From: Akkermansiaceae bacterium UBA985
GTDB lineage: Bacteria > Verrucomicrobiota > Verrucomicrobiia > Verrucomicrobiales > Akkermansiaceae
Direction of reading: 5' to 3'
NCBI GenBank assembly: GCA_002292185.1
Contig: DBBL01000031.1
Location: 1-13,511, forward strand
DNA: 13,511 nucleotides
Shown here in pieces: positions 1 to 6,920 of this stretch. The notes under the pieces were generated by a model. It ran no database searches. It saw only the letters and a program-made list of their open reading frames with translations, and was not told the DNA's origin. Made by a program: the position numbers and the translations under genes. Within the stretch, counting starts at the first letter, position 1. Every line of letters begins with the position of its first letter.

Positions 1-1036
1 TGTGCAAGCTGCTACCACCTACCTTATTAAGCTTATACCAGTTACGGTTGAAACGATTGTAATAACCAGCTGCTTCCAATTTTAAATCACTAGTAGGCTC
101 AGCAGTGTACTTTAAATAAGTGCGATACTGAAACGCATCGATGTTGTCATACTTAGTCGCCGCATAACGATCGTAGGGATTACTACGAACATCCGCCTCA
201 GACAAGCCGAGGTAGCTTTCATTGGCGTCAAAATCGGTGGATCCAAATTTAAAATCAAAGCGTTGCTTCAACGCCGTGTCAGGCTCCCAAAATAGTTTCA
301 GCATTGGCTCAATGCGCTGAAAGCCGGTATTCCTATCGCCATGCCCCTGAATGCTGCGGAAGCCATCACTGCTCTGATAATACAATTCTAAGAGATATCC
401 AAAGCGACCATGTTCGGTGTCCACGGTATTTCCATAGTGAGCGTGGCCTGTGAAACTATTGTCAGAACCATAGATAAACTTACCATAAAATACCTCTTCC
501 TCTGGGATAGGGGTGGAAACATAGTTAATTACTCCGCCAGTAGTGTGCGGACCATACTTAACCTGACTGGAGCCTTTGAGGATTTCGAATGCACTCATTC
601 TACCCGCATTCGGAGAGTAGTAAGCCCCTGGAGAAGAGTAAGGCGCGGGAGCCATTAAAATGCCGTCCTCCATGATCGTGGTTTTTTCACTGCGTGTGCC
701 TAAGTTACCTCGGATGGATAAATTGGGAAACAAGCCAAAGCCGTCCTCCTCACGCGTGTAGACACCGGGCACCTTCGCTAACAGCCGGTTGATATTGGTG
801 TAATTCTGCTGCTTGATATCCTCGCCATCGAGATAGACTGCAGATCCGACCAGATCAAAGGCACGATCCTTGCTTCCCACCACCGTCAAGGGAGACAACT
901 CACCATCATTTTGAGCAGATGACGGCACAACTAAGATGACAGCTAAACCAGCTGCTAGGGGCAAGGTAAGCATGGCTTTTCTAAATGACGGGTCCTTTGG
1001 GAACAGGATTCGCGGAAACAGGATTCGGATGTTCAT
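1..1036 (-). CDS. TonB-dependent receptor, FecA-like (N-terminal half, cut by window edge)
   Basis: Outer-membrane receptor that would import a ferric chelate using TonB/ExbBD energy. I translated the minus strand from the ATG at 1036-1034; 345 codons stay open to the window start. A signal peptide is seen (basic FRK at 18-20, hydrophobic 22-38, cleavage near SSA-Q at 39-42). A TonB-box-like stretch LSPLTVVG follows at 47-54, then the plug domain (about 55-175) with MEDGILMAPAPY at 122-133, the EILKGSSQVKYGP motif at 151-163 and TTGGVINYVSTP at 165-176. Barrel strands begin near 180. The plug motifs and the barrel stretch SNPYDRYAA (285-293) are typical of the ferric-dicitrate (FecA) family. 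The mature N-terminus goes straight to the TonB box with no extra signalling domain, so a FecIR-type sensor role is unlikely. No Shine-Dalgarno is visible. A second ATG at codon 22 would lose the basic n-region, so I prefer the first. The substrate cannot be fixed from half a protein. Confidence 0.93.
   Translation of the reverse strand, partial: MNIRILFPRILFPKDPSFRKAMLTLPLAAGLAVILVVPSSAQNDGELSPLTVVGSKDRAFDLVGSAVYLDGEDIKQQNYTNINRLLAKVPGVYTREEDGFGLFPNLSIRGNLGTRSEKTTIMEDGILMAPAPYSSPGAYYSPNAGRMSAFEILKGSSQVKYGPHTTGGVINYVSTPIPEEEVFYGKFIYGSDNSFTGHAHYGNTVDTEHGRFGYLLELYYQSSDGFRSIQGHGDRNTGFQRIEPMLKLFWEPDTALKQRFDFKFGSTDFDANESYLGLSEADVRSNPYDRYAATKYDNIDAFQYRTYLKYTAEPTSDLKLEAAGYYNRFNRNWYKLNKVGGSSLH
998..1027 (-). 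repeat. 15-bp in-frame tandem duplication in the receptor signal sequence
   Basis: Two adjacent 15-bp units (998-1012 and 1013-1027) match at 13 of 15 positions. On the minus strand they encode RILFP twice at residues 4-13 of the receptor. The unit keeps the reading frame, so it lengthens the n-region of the signal peptide without disrupting it. Confidence 0.8.
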
Positions 1037-1052
1037 TGCTTGAAGACTTATT

Positions 1053-1060
1053 GGAAGGGG
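1053..1060 (+). promoter_or_regulatory. Shine-Dalgarno-like GGAAGGGG before lepB
   Basis: The purine run GGAAGGGG ends 5 bases before the ATG at 1066. It is the clearest ribosome-binding site in the window, where most genes have none, and it supports the long lepB start over the later ATGs at 1105 and 1192. Confidence 0.5.
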
Positions 1061-1065
1061 AATAA

Positions 1066-2463
1066 ATGCCAATGAGATGGCGGCTTGCGGGCTTCTTATT
1101 GCGAATGAATCTCATTAACAATAAAAATCTGCATGAAATCCATTTTTTTTACCTTGCTGGAATCACCACTCTGACCGCTATTTGTGCCAACATGTTTGCA
1201 CCCAGATGGAAAAAGGAAGCCAAGCTGCTCAATAAGGCAGCCAAAAAATTTCTTCATTACAAGCGCGACCTGCTCGATGATCAACAGATCGCAGAGATCA
1301 AATCGCGCTGCCAAGACCTTCAGGCCGCAACCAAGCAGGGGGACAAGGACAAATGTGACGAGGCCTCAAAACAGCTCCATGCAACCTGCGAAAACGCATT
1401 ACCCCGACAGCAGAGACAGGGGTGGATTGAGGAAAATCTCGAGGTCATCTTTGTCGCTGTCGTCATCGCACTCGGACTGCGTGCTTATGTGGTTCAGCCC
1501 TTCCGTATTCCCACAGGCTCGATGCAACCTACCTTGAATGGCATTGTGGCTACCTCGGTACCCTCAGCAGATCAGTTTCCCAATATTGCCAGTAGAACCT
1601 TGCAACGGGCCACTCGAGGACGAAAATATGTGGACCTTGTTCTCGAGGAAGATAAACGCCTCCGCTCGGAAAACCCAGTGATTGAACAACCCTACTTTCA
1701 CTTTTTCACCCACACCTACATCTATTTTGATGACGGTACCAAGCTCACCTTCCCGGGGCCAAAGTCTGCGCTGATGAACCGCAATGGCATGGGTTTTGGC
1801 AGCCTCTGCGGCTATCCCACTGCAGACATGAGCCAACAAGAAAAAGACCAATACCGACTTGCGATGCTTGGCACATCAGCCTCAAACATATCCTTGGAAG
1901 GTTCCCGAAACCGCACCATCGCCTACACAAAGCCGGAGCTGGCCGCGGGTACTGTCATTGCTAGAGGCTATATTGATACTGGCGACTTAATTCTTGTGGA
2001 TAAAATATCCTACAACTTCCGCCGCCCTGACCGTGGAGAGGTTTTTGTTTTTGACACACGGGACATCAAAAAAATCCACTCTGAAGCCGCTAAAAATGGC
2101 GGGGCTGCTGGATCTCATTATATCAAGAGGCTTGCCGGTGTGCCGGGTGATAAACTACAAATCAAGCAGTCTGATTTATATGTTAATGGCGAAAAAGCCC
2201 AGGAACCCGGCATTGTTCGTGTAATGAGCCAACAAGAAGGCTATCAAGGCTACGAGCCTTCTTATCGACTTCAAGGAGGCAAGATATTCAAAGCCAGAAA
2301 ATCTAATATGCCCGGCATGAATGAATACATCGCGCTTGGCGACAATAGCTACAACTCATCTGATTCACGCTTCTTTGGCACGGTAAAGGAATTCAACGTG
2401 ATTGGTCCAGCCGCCTTTGTTCTGTGGCCTTTTAGTAGCGGACACTGGGGCGTCATTAAATAG
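1066..2463 (+). CDS. lepB: Signal peptidase I (LepB) with a large insertion
   Basis: Inner-membrane serine/lysine protease that cleaves signal peptides from exported proteins. 465 residues. A first hydrophobic segment (about 26-42) is followed by a charged cytoplasmic region (PRWKKEAK at 46-53, then a Lys-rich helix to about 120). A second membrane segment follows (about 124-143), giving a two-span layout like E. coli LepB. Catalytic motifs: FRIPTGSMQPTL with nucleophile Ser152; GDLILVDKISY at 306-316; YIKRLAGVPGD at 352-362 with general base Lys354; ALGDNSYNSSDSR at 423-435. About 120 extra residues lie between the Ser box and the GDLILVDK box (about 160-300), while the Lys-to-GDN interval is shorter than in E. 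coli. The start at 1066 is chosen for its upstream GGAAGGGG; ATGs at 1105 (codon 14, still before the first span) or 1192 (codon 43) are possible. The gap to the divergent receptor gene is only 29 bp. Confidence 0.96.
   Translation: MPMRWRLAGFLLRMNLINNKNLHEIHFFYLAGITTLTAICANMFAPRWKKEAKLLNKAAKKFLHYKRDLLDDQQIAEIKSRCQDLQAATKQGDKDKCDEASKQLHATCENALPRQQRQGWIEENLEVIFVAVVIALGLRAYVVQPFRIPTGSMQPTLNGIVATSVPSADQFPNIASRTLQRATRGRKYVDLVLEEDKRLRSENPVIEQPYFHFFTHTYIYFDDGTKLTFPGPKSALMNRNGMGFGSLCGYPTADMSQQEKDQYRLAMLGTSASNISLEGSRNRTIAYTKPELAAGTVIARGYIDTGDLILVDKISYNFRRPDRGEVFVFDTRDIKKIHSEAAKNGGAAGSHYIKRLAGVPGDKLQIKQSDLYVNGEKAQEPGIVRVMSQQEGYQGYEPSYRLQGGKIFKARKSNMPGMNEYIALGDNSYNSSDSRFFGTVKEFNVIGPAAFVLWPFSSGHWGVIK
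1101..1119 (-). promoter_or_regulatory. Putative Fur box upstream of the TonB-dependent receptor
   Basis: On the minus strand the 19-mer GTTAATGAGATTCATTCGC agrees at 14 of 19 positions with the classical Fur box GATAATGATAATCATTATC. It keeps the exact core palindrome AATGA-N3-TCATT (1104-1116). It lies about 65 bp upstream of the receptor start codon, a normal place for an operator. It also sits inside codons 12-18 of lepB as annotated. The match is by eye only. Iron repression of a FecA-like receptor by Fur is well established in other bacteria; its action here is inferred. Confidence 0.5.
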
Positions 2464-2550
2464 TGTTGCTTACACCCACTATCTTCACTTTGATGGGTTC
2501 GTCCTGCCTGCTCTGCTTTTCACTTTGCTTTTGCCCTTTTTTTATCCCTG

Positions 2551-3375
2551 ATGTCCTCCGCCCAACAAATCACCCGTAAAGCAAAGTCTAATCTAGCATT
2601 TGCGCTCTCTTGTTTGCCCAAACAACGCAAGAGCGACATGGTTATTTTCTATGCTTTTTGCAGAGTCATTGATGATCTGGCCGATGACCTCGATATCCCT
2701 TACAACGAGAGAGCGCTGGGACTCACTCAATGGCGAGAAGGTGTTGAAAACGGCTTTGATCATCCCGATGAGCTGCAAAGCGATGTCATGCAAATCATCG
2801 AGCGCTACTCGATTCCAAAGCAACCATTCCTAGATCTTATAGACGGCTGCAAATCCGATCTCGACCCACAGCATTTCAATACCTGGCAAGACCTCGAGAG
2901 ATACACTTACCAAGTCGCCAGCTGTGTCGGTTTGATTTCGATTCGGATTTTTGGCTGCACGCATCCAGATTCCGAAAAATACGCAACAGCCCTGGGTCAC
3001 GCACTTCAACTCACCAATATTCTCCGAGATATCGAGGAAGACTTACGCAAGGGTGACCGCATTTATTTGCCTAAAGATGACTTCTCCCGTTTTCAATACA
3101 GCGAGGAGGAATTAAAAGAGCATATTCACAATCAACACTTTGTGGATATGATGAATGCACATGCTGACCGTGCGGAGGCATTTTACCAAGAAGCGATTGG
3201 CTATTTGCGGGATGAAGATGCCAAAGCCCTGCGAGCGGCTGAAGCAATGCGTAAGATTTATCACACCCTACTCATCAAGATGAGATCTGACAAATTTCAT
3301 GTCTTCAGTCAGCGCTACTCCCTCTCGAAGGCCAAAAAAACAAGCATTCTGATCTCTAGCCTATTAGGTAAGTGA
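2551..3375 (+). CDS. Squalene/phytoene synthase family protein, HpnD/CrtM-like
   Basis: Head-to-head prenyl transferase; the family condenses two farnesyl or geranylgeranyl diphosphates to presqualene diphosphate, squalene or (diapo)phytoene. 274 residues, a normal bacterial length. The first Asp-rich motif is in YAFCRVIDDLADD at 34-46 (Asp41, Asp42, Asp45, Asp46). The second is in QLTNILRDIEED at 153-164 (Asp160, Asp164), followed by GDRIYLP at 168-174. The stretch VASCVGLISIRIFG at 122-135 recalls HpnD (presqualene diphosphate synthase) more than plant-type phytoene synthases. No HpnC, HpnE or desaturase gene lies nearby, so the exact product (squalene and hopanoids, or C30 carotenoids) is unresolved. 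It starts 87 bases after lepB behind a pyrimidine-rich leader with no Shine-Dalgarno, and could be co-transcribed with lepB. Confidence 0.9.
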   Translation: MSSAQQITRKAKSNLAFALSCLPKQRKSDMVIFYAFCRVIDDLADDLDIPYNERALGLTQWREGVENGFDHPDELQSDVMQIIERYSIPKQPFLDLIDGCKSDLDPQHFNTWQDLERYTYQVASCVGLISIRIFGCTHPDSEKYATALGHALQLTNILRDIEEDLRKGDRIYLPKDDFSRFQYSEEELKEHIHNQHFVDMMNAHADRAEAFYQEAIGYLRDEDAKALRAAEAMRKIYHTLLIKMRSDKFHVFSQRYSLSKAKKTSILISSLLGK

Positions 3376-3398
3376 CCATGCTATTGGTCACATTTCTT
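3372..3398 (+). terminator. Stem-loop on the stop codon of the terpenoid synthase gene
   Basis: GTGACCA (3372-3378) and TGGTCAC (3385-3391) form a perfect 7-bp stem with a 6-base loop, followed by ATTTCTT. The TGA stop codon (3373-3375) lies inside the 5' arm. The T tract is weak, so this may be an intrinsic terminator or a stabilising 3' hairpin. Confidence 0.4.
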
Positions 3399-3523
3399 AG
3401 TAGCCAGATAGTTGTTACGCAGTATATTTGGTGCAACAGATTTTTCTCTGAAAACTCAGGCTGCCTCTGGCCTCCTTCATGGCTTAGCGGCTCACCACAA
3501 AATATTTCACCAACTATCTTTGA

Positions 3524-3856
3524 ATGAAAACTCAGTACATCATCATTGTCACCCTGACAGCAGTGCTCGCCTCCTGTACGCCCTATCCTGAGACCAGCAA
3601 TGGCGGCAGAAATCGCTGGTATTCAGATTTTACGGAGCCTGCACAAGAGCAGAAGCAATACAGAAAAATTCCCGTCGGGCATCCAGACCCACAAGGCAGA
3701 GGTAATATGGTAGTCAGTCCTTTCCGCCCCTATAATATCATCGACGTCACTGGCTACAGTCGTGGAGATATTGTTGGAGACCCTTCCACGGCACTCATCA
3801 ACTCGAGAACAGGTAAGCGTGATCCAAAGACAGCGAAAACCTTTCGCATTCCGTAA
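3524..3856 (+). CDS. Small lipoprotein of unknown function
   Basis: 110 residues. The N-terminus has a Lys and a hydrophobic core (5-15), then the lipobox LASC with Cys18 as the predicted lipidated residue, so the mature protein should be membrane-anchored. The rest is polar and rich in Gly, Pro, Arg and Asn. A segment VVSPFRPYNIIDVTGY at 63-78 is followed by DPSTALINSRTGKRDPKTAK at 86-105 and the C-terminal end TFRIP. It has the look of a short conserved envelope protein, but I do not recognise a named domain. It has no clear Shine-Dalgarno. It ends 10 bp before rarA, so the two are probably co-transcribed. No function can be assigned. Confidence 0.8.
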   Translation: MKTQYIIIVTLTAVLASCTPYPETSNGGRNRWYSDFTEPAQEQKQYRKIPVGHPDPQGRGNMVVSPFRPYNIIDVTGYSRGDIVGDPSTALINSRTGKRDPKTAKTFRIP

Positions 3857-3866
3857 GTTAACATTC

Positions 3867-5237
3867 ATGGAGTCACTTTTCCCAGATTCTTCTGACTCGG
3901 AAGTCACCCTATCCGAGCCCTCAGACTCCGTCAGCGACGCGCCTCTGGCTGCACGAATGCGCCCTACAGCACTCACAGAGGTCGTAGGACAGCAACATAT
4001 TCTCGCTGAGGGCAATCTATTACGGCGAGCGATTGAGGCCGACCGTTTCTCCTCTCTTATTTTCTACGGCCCACCCGGCACGGGCAAGACAACCCTTGCT
4101 ACGGTGATTGCCAACTCCACCGACAGTCGCTTTGAGATGCTCAACGGGGTGGAATCAAATGTCGCTGAAATACGAGATAAAATTTCTCAGGCTCAGAAGT
4201 GGCGACAACTGCGTGAGCAGACAACGATCTTATTTATTGATGAGATTCATCGCTTCAACAAAGCCCAGCAAGACGTGCTGCTCCCGCATGTTGAGCGCGG
4301 CACCATTCGCTTCATTGGAGCGACGACTCATAATCCCTATTTTTATGTCAATTCTCCACTAGTATCACGGTCACAAATTTTCCAACTGGAGCCAATTTCA
4401 AGTCCTGACCTCATTACCTTAATGAACGTTGCTCTGACTGACTCAAAGCGAGGCCTAGGGGCCATGAATATTACGGCGGATGACAATGCCTTGGCCCACA
4501 TCGCCGCAAAAAGTGACGGAGATGCCCGCCGAGCGCTGACCGCTTTAGAGCTCGCTGCTTTGACCACACCTGAAAATGATGACCATCATCGAATTCACAT
4601 CAGCTTAGAGGTCGCAGAAGAGTCGATCCAACAAAAGGCGATTGTCTATGATGCTGACGGTGATCAACACTACGATACAACATCAGCATTCATCAAATCA
4701 ATCAGAGGCTCTGATCCTGACGCTGCTCTTTATTGGCTCGCGAAGATGCTCACCGCCGGTGAAGACCCTCGATTTATTGCACGCAGGCTAGTCATTTCTG
4801 CAAGCGAAGACATAGGATTAGCTGACTCGAATGCCCTGCGAGTCGCCATGGATGCTCAGCAAGCTTATGAATTTATTGGTATGCCCGAGGGGCGCATCCC
4901 TCTTGCTCATGCTACCGTCTACCTTGCCACTGCGCCCAAATCAAACAGCGCCTATAGCGCGCTTGGAGATGCCATCAAGGACGTTAAAGAAGGCCGAACC
5001 TTGGCCGTTCCTGAGCACCTAAGAACAAAAACGCGCAAAAAACTGGCGCAAGACTCCGGCACCAGCGAGGAAGCTCTGCAGTACCACTATTCGCACGATT
5101 ACGAAGGGAACTACACTCCACAGGCTTATCTTCCAGATGGACGCAGTTATTATTTTCCCACAGAAAACGGACTAGAAAAACGCATCAAGGAACGCCTCGC
5201 ATACTGGCAAGGCTTATTTGATAAGTCCCAGAGTTGA
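3867..5237 (+). CDS. rarA: Replication-associated recombination protein A (AAA+ ATPase)
   Basis: RarA/MgsA/Mgs1-WRNIP1 family ATPase, related to clamp-loader subunits, which acts at stalled replication forks with SSB. With the ATG at 3867 it is 456 residues, close to E. coli RarA. Domains: N-terminal RMRPTALTEVVGQQHI (30-45); Walker A GPPGTGKTT (68-76); Walker B ILFIDEIHRF (121-130, Asp125, Glu126); sensor 1 GATTHNP (151-157); sensor 2 GDARRAL (218-224); and the tetramerising C-terminal domain with SIRGSDPDAALYWLAKML (278-295) and SEDIGLADSNAL (313-324). The frame is open upstream to an ATG at 3762, but that would overlap the lipoprotein by 95 bp and add residues foreign to the family, so 3867 is preferred. 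No Shine-Dalgarno is visible. It converges with the next gene across 23 bp. Confidence 0.96.
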   Translation: MESLFPDSSDSEVTLSEPSDSVSDAPLAARMRPTALTEVVGQQHILAEGNLLRRAIEADRFSSLIFYGPPGTGKTTLATVIANSTDSRFEMLNGVESNVAEIRDKISQAQKWRQLREQTTILFIDEIHRFNKAQQDVLLPHVERGTIRFIGATTHNPYFYVNSPLVSRSQIFQLEPISSPDLITLMNVALTDSKRGLGAMNITADDNALAHIAAKSDGDARRALTALELAALTTPENDDHHRIHISLEVAEESIQQKAIVYDADGDQHYDTTSAFIKSIRGSDPDAALYWLAKMLTAGEDPRFIARRLVISASEDIGLADSNALRVAMDAQQAYEFIGMPEGRIPLAHATVYLATAPKSNSAYSALGDAIKDVKEGRTLAVPEHLRTKTRKKLAQDSGTSEEALQYHYSHDYEGNYTPQAYLPDGRSYYFPTENGLEKRIKERLAYWQGLFDKSQS

Positions 5238-5260
5238 TTCTATTCTGGAGCTATCAGGCC

Positions 5261-5998
5261 CTATTGAGCAGGCTTCTGCTTGCCTGTTTTTATAAGTTCC
5301 CTGGTTTGATTCATGATCATTTTATCGCCAAGGTAGTATTTCTTATCCTCTTTGACAAAACCAGTTCCCGGCGCAAACCAATATCCACGTTTGAGCTCTA
5401 GCCCACCATTCATTCCTGTGACTTGTATGTGCAGCGCTTTGAAGTTACCCGCTTCAGTTTCCAAATCCTCCCATCCTATCGCTCTGAACCACCTGGTCAT
5501 GCGCATCTTTTTACCCCCTATCGATTGATCCATCACAACGGGAAAAGCCTCTCCACCCTTCCAGCCAGACTCAATGATAGGGATAGGCTTGCTCAGGCTG
5601 ATGACTCTCTTGGGGTTTTTCCCCTCCTGCTTGGATCCGAGCGCTTTCACCGCATTCTTTTCAATCAGCATGTATTGAATTTCCTCAAGCTGTTCGCCAT
5701 TGGAGAAATAGAAAGCGTGGGCTTTAGGGCCATCCTCGGAGAGAGGTAAAAAACCGCGGTATACAGCAGTCTGTTCATACGTTGCACGGACTTTTCCCTC
5801 TAGCTCCTCGATTTTTTGCCCCGGAATCCCAGAGGGAAGTGTGGTGCTTTTAGCCACCTCCACAGAGACTTTATAAGTCCATGAGTCCCCAACTGATGGA
5901 CTCCACAGTCGTTCTTGATGATCAGCCACTTCATCTTCGGCATAAGCCAAAGTCATAAAACAACATAGCAGCGAGGTTAAAAACAGGCTCTTACACAT
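5261..5998 (-). CDS. Secreted protein of unknown function
   Basis: 245 residues from the ATG at 5998. The first 20 residues form a clean signal peptide (Lys3, hydrophobic core, cleavage after AYA before EDE), so it is probably periplasmic or outer-membrane associated. The mature part reads as alternating beta-strand-like segments. Notable are WSPSVGDSWTYKV at 32-44, GWEDLETEAGNFKALHIQ at 175-192 and YWFAPGTGFVKED at 206-218. The last two resemble a motif pair I associate with secreted beta-rich proteins (DUF3108-like), but I cannot confirm membership. The frame is also open to a TTG at 6052 inside folP, but that adds polar residues ahead of the signal peptide, so the ATG is chosen. It lies 37 bp after folP on the same strand and is probably co-transcribed with it. 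Confidence 0.75.
   Translation of the reverse strand: MCKSLFLTSLLCCFMTLAYAEDEVADHQERLWSPSVGDSWTYKVSVEVAKSTTLPSGIPGQKIEELEGKVRATYEQTAVYRGFLPLSEDGPKAHAFYFSNGEQLEEIQYMLIEKNAVKALGSKQEGKNPKRVISLSKPIPIIESGWKGGEAFPVVMDQSIGGKKMRMTRWFRAIGWEDLETEAGNFKALHIQVTGMNGGLELKRGYWFAPGTGFVKEDKKYYLGDKMIMNQTRELIKTGKQKPAQ
5267..5291 (+). terminator. Likely rho-independent terminator of rarA
   Basis: CAGGC (5269-5273) pairs with GCCTG (5282-5286) around an 8-base loop. The stem can extend by a G-U and an A-U pair and is followed by five T at 5287-5291. It lies 30 bp past the rarA stop and entirely within the last codons of the convergent gene ending at 5261. The stem is modest, so confidence is moderate. Confidence 0.45.
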
Positions 5999-6035
5999 GA
6001 CCCAAAATCTACTAACATCAGGACTTAACTCAAGA

Positions 6036-6866
6036 CTAAAGGGATTGCGCAATGCGAACAGCCTCTACCGCCCCTTTGACATCATGCACGCGATGAATGC
6101 TGATGCCACTCTTGAAAGCTAAAGCTGTCATAATAGCTGTGGCACGGTCTCTCTGCAAAGGGTCTTCCTCGCCCGTTAGTTTGCCAATGACGGATTTGCG
6201 TGATACGCCAAGAAGAATAGGCCTGCTCTTTTGCAAATCGCCAAGACTCCTCAACAGCTCCAAATTATGCTCATAGGATTTGCCGAAACCAATACCAGGA
6301 TCGAGGCAGATGAAATCTGGATTCATGCCAGATGCTTCAAGGCTTAGCAGCCGTTCAGCAAAAAACGCATTGATGGCTGACACCACTCCCCCCTGCTCAT
6401 CGTAACAAGGGTTTTGCTGCATTGTACGCGGCTCACCCTGCATGTGCATGACGCAGACACCAACACCAGCATCGGAACATAGCCTTACCATTTTAGCATC
6501 CCTCATTCCCGTTACATCATTAACGATGTCAGCTCCTGCCTCGATGGCCGCCTCAGCAACCACTGCCTTCGAGGTATCAATAGAAATCAATATATCAGAT
6601 TCATCTCGCAGCGCCTTGATGATGGGCACGGTCCTCTCAATTTCCTCAGCAACATCGATCGCACGAGCCCCAGGGCGTGTGGATTCACCACCAATATCAA
6701 TAATCTGCGCTCCTTGTTCGACCATCCGCATGGCTCCGCTCAGTGCCTGATGAGTTAAGGAATATCTACCTCCATCTGAGAATGAGTCAGGTGTAGCATT
6801 CAAAATGCCCATGACAATTCCGCCCTGGTTGAGGTCTAATGTCTGACGACGTGTTTTCCAGATCAT
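6036..6866 (-). CDS. folP: Dihydropteroate synthase
   Basis: Folate biosynthesis enzyme of the cytoplasm that joins p-aminobenzoate to dihydropterin pyrophosphate; the sulfonamide target. 276 residues, a normal length. Both family signatures are present: VMGILNATPDSFSDGG at 18-33 (Asn23) and GAQIIDIGGESTRPGA at 52-67. Other pterin- and phosphate-site residues are visible: Asp98 in SIDTSK, Asn116 in VNDVTG, Asp189 in LDPGIGFGK, Lys224 in GVSRKS, and Arg259 and His261 in HRVHDV. No key residue is missing. The ATG at 6866 opens directly into a beta strand before the first signature, as usual. It is first in a two-gene minus-strand unit with the secreted unknown protein. Its start is 54 bp from the start I prefer for the divergent gene. 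Confidence 0.97.
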   Translation of the reverse strand: MIWKTRRQTLDLNQGGIVMGILNATPDSFSDGGRYSLTHQALSGAMRMVEQGAQIIDIGGESTRPGARAIDVAEEIERTVPIIKALRDESDILISIDTSKAVVAEAAIEAGADIVNDVTGMRDAKMVRLCSDAGVGVCVMHMQGEPRTMQQNPCYDEQGGVVSAINAFFAERLLSLEASGMNPDFICLDPGIGFGKSYEHNLELLRSLGDLQKSRPILLGVSRKSVIGKLTGEEDPLQRDRATAIMTALAFKSGISIHRVHDVKGAVEAVRIAQSL

Positions 6867-6920
6867 GATCTTATGGCTTGGAATATCATATCTACGGCGG
6901 TAGCTTCATATCTGGCACGT

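Noticed and set aside
410..658. 82-codon open frame on the plus strand
   Set aside because: It is the complement of the receptor plug domain, which reads clearly as a FecA-like protein on the minus strand.
3762..3866. Upstream extension of the rarA frame by 35 codons
   Set aside because: It overlaps the lipoprotein gene and adds residues without family resemblance; the ATG at 3867 gives the normal RarA length.
5999..6052. TTG start for the secreted protein inside folP
   Set aside because: It would put 18 polar residues before a complete signal peptide; the ATG at 5998 is a much better start.
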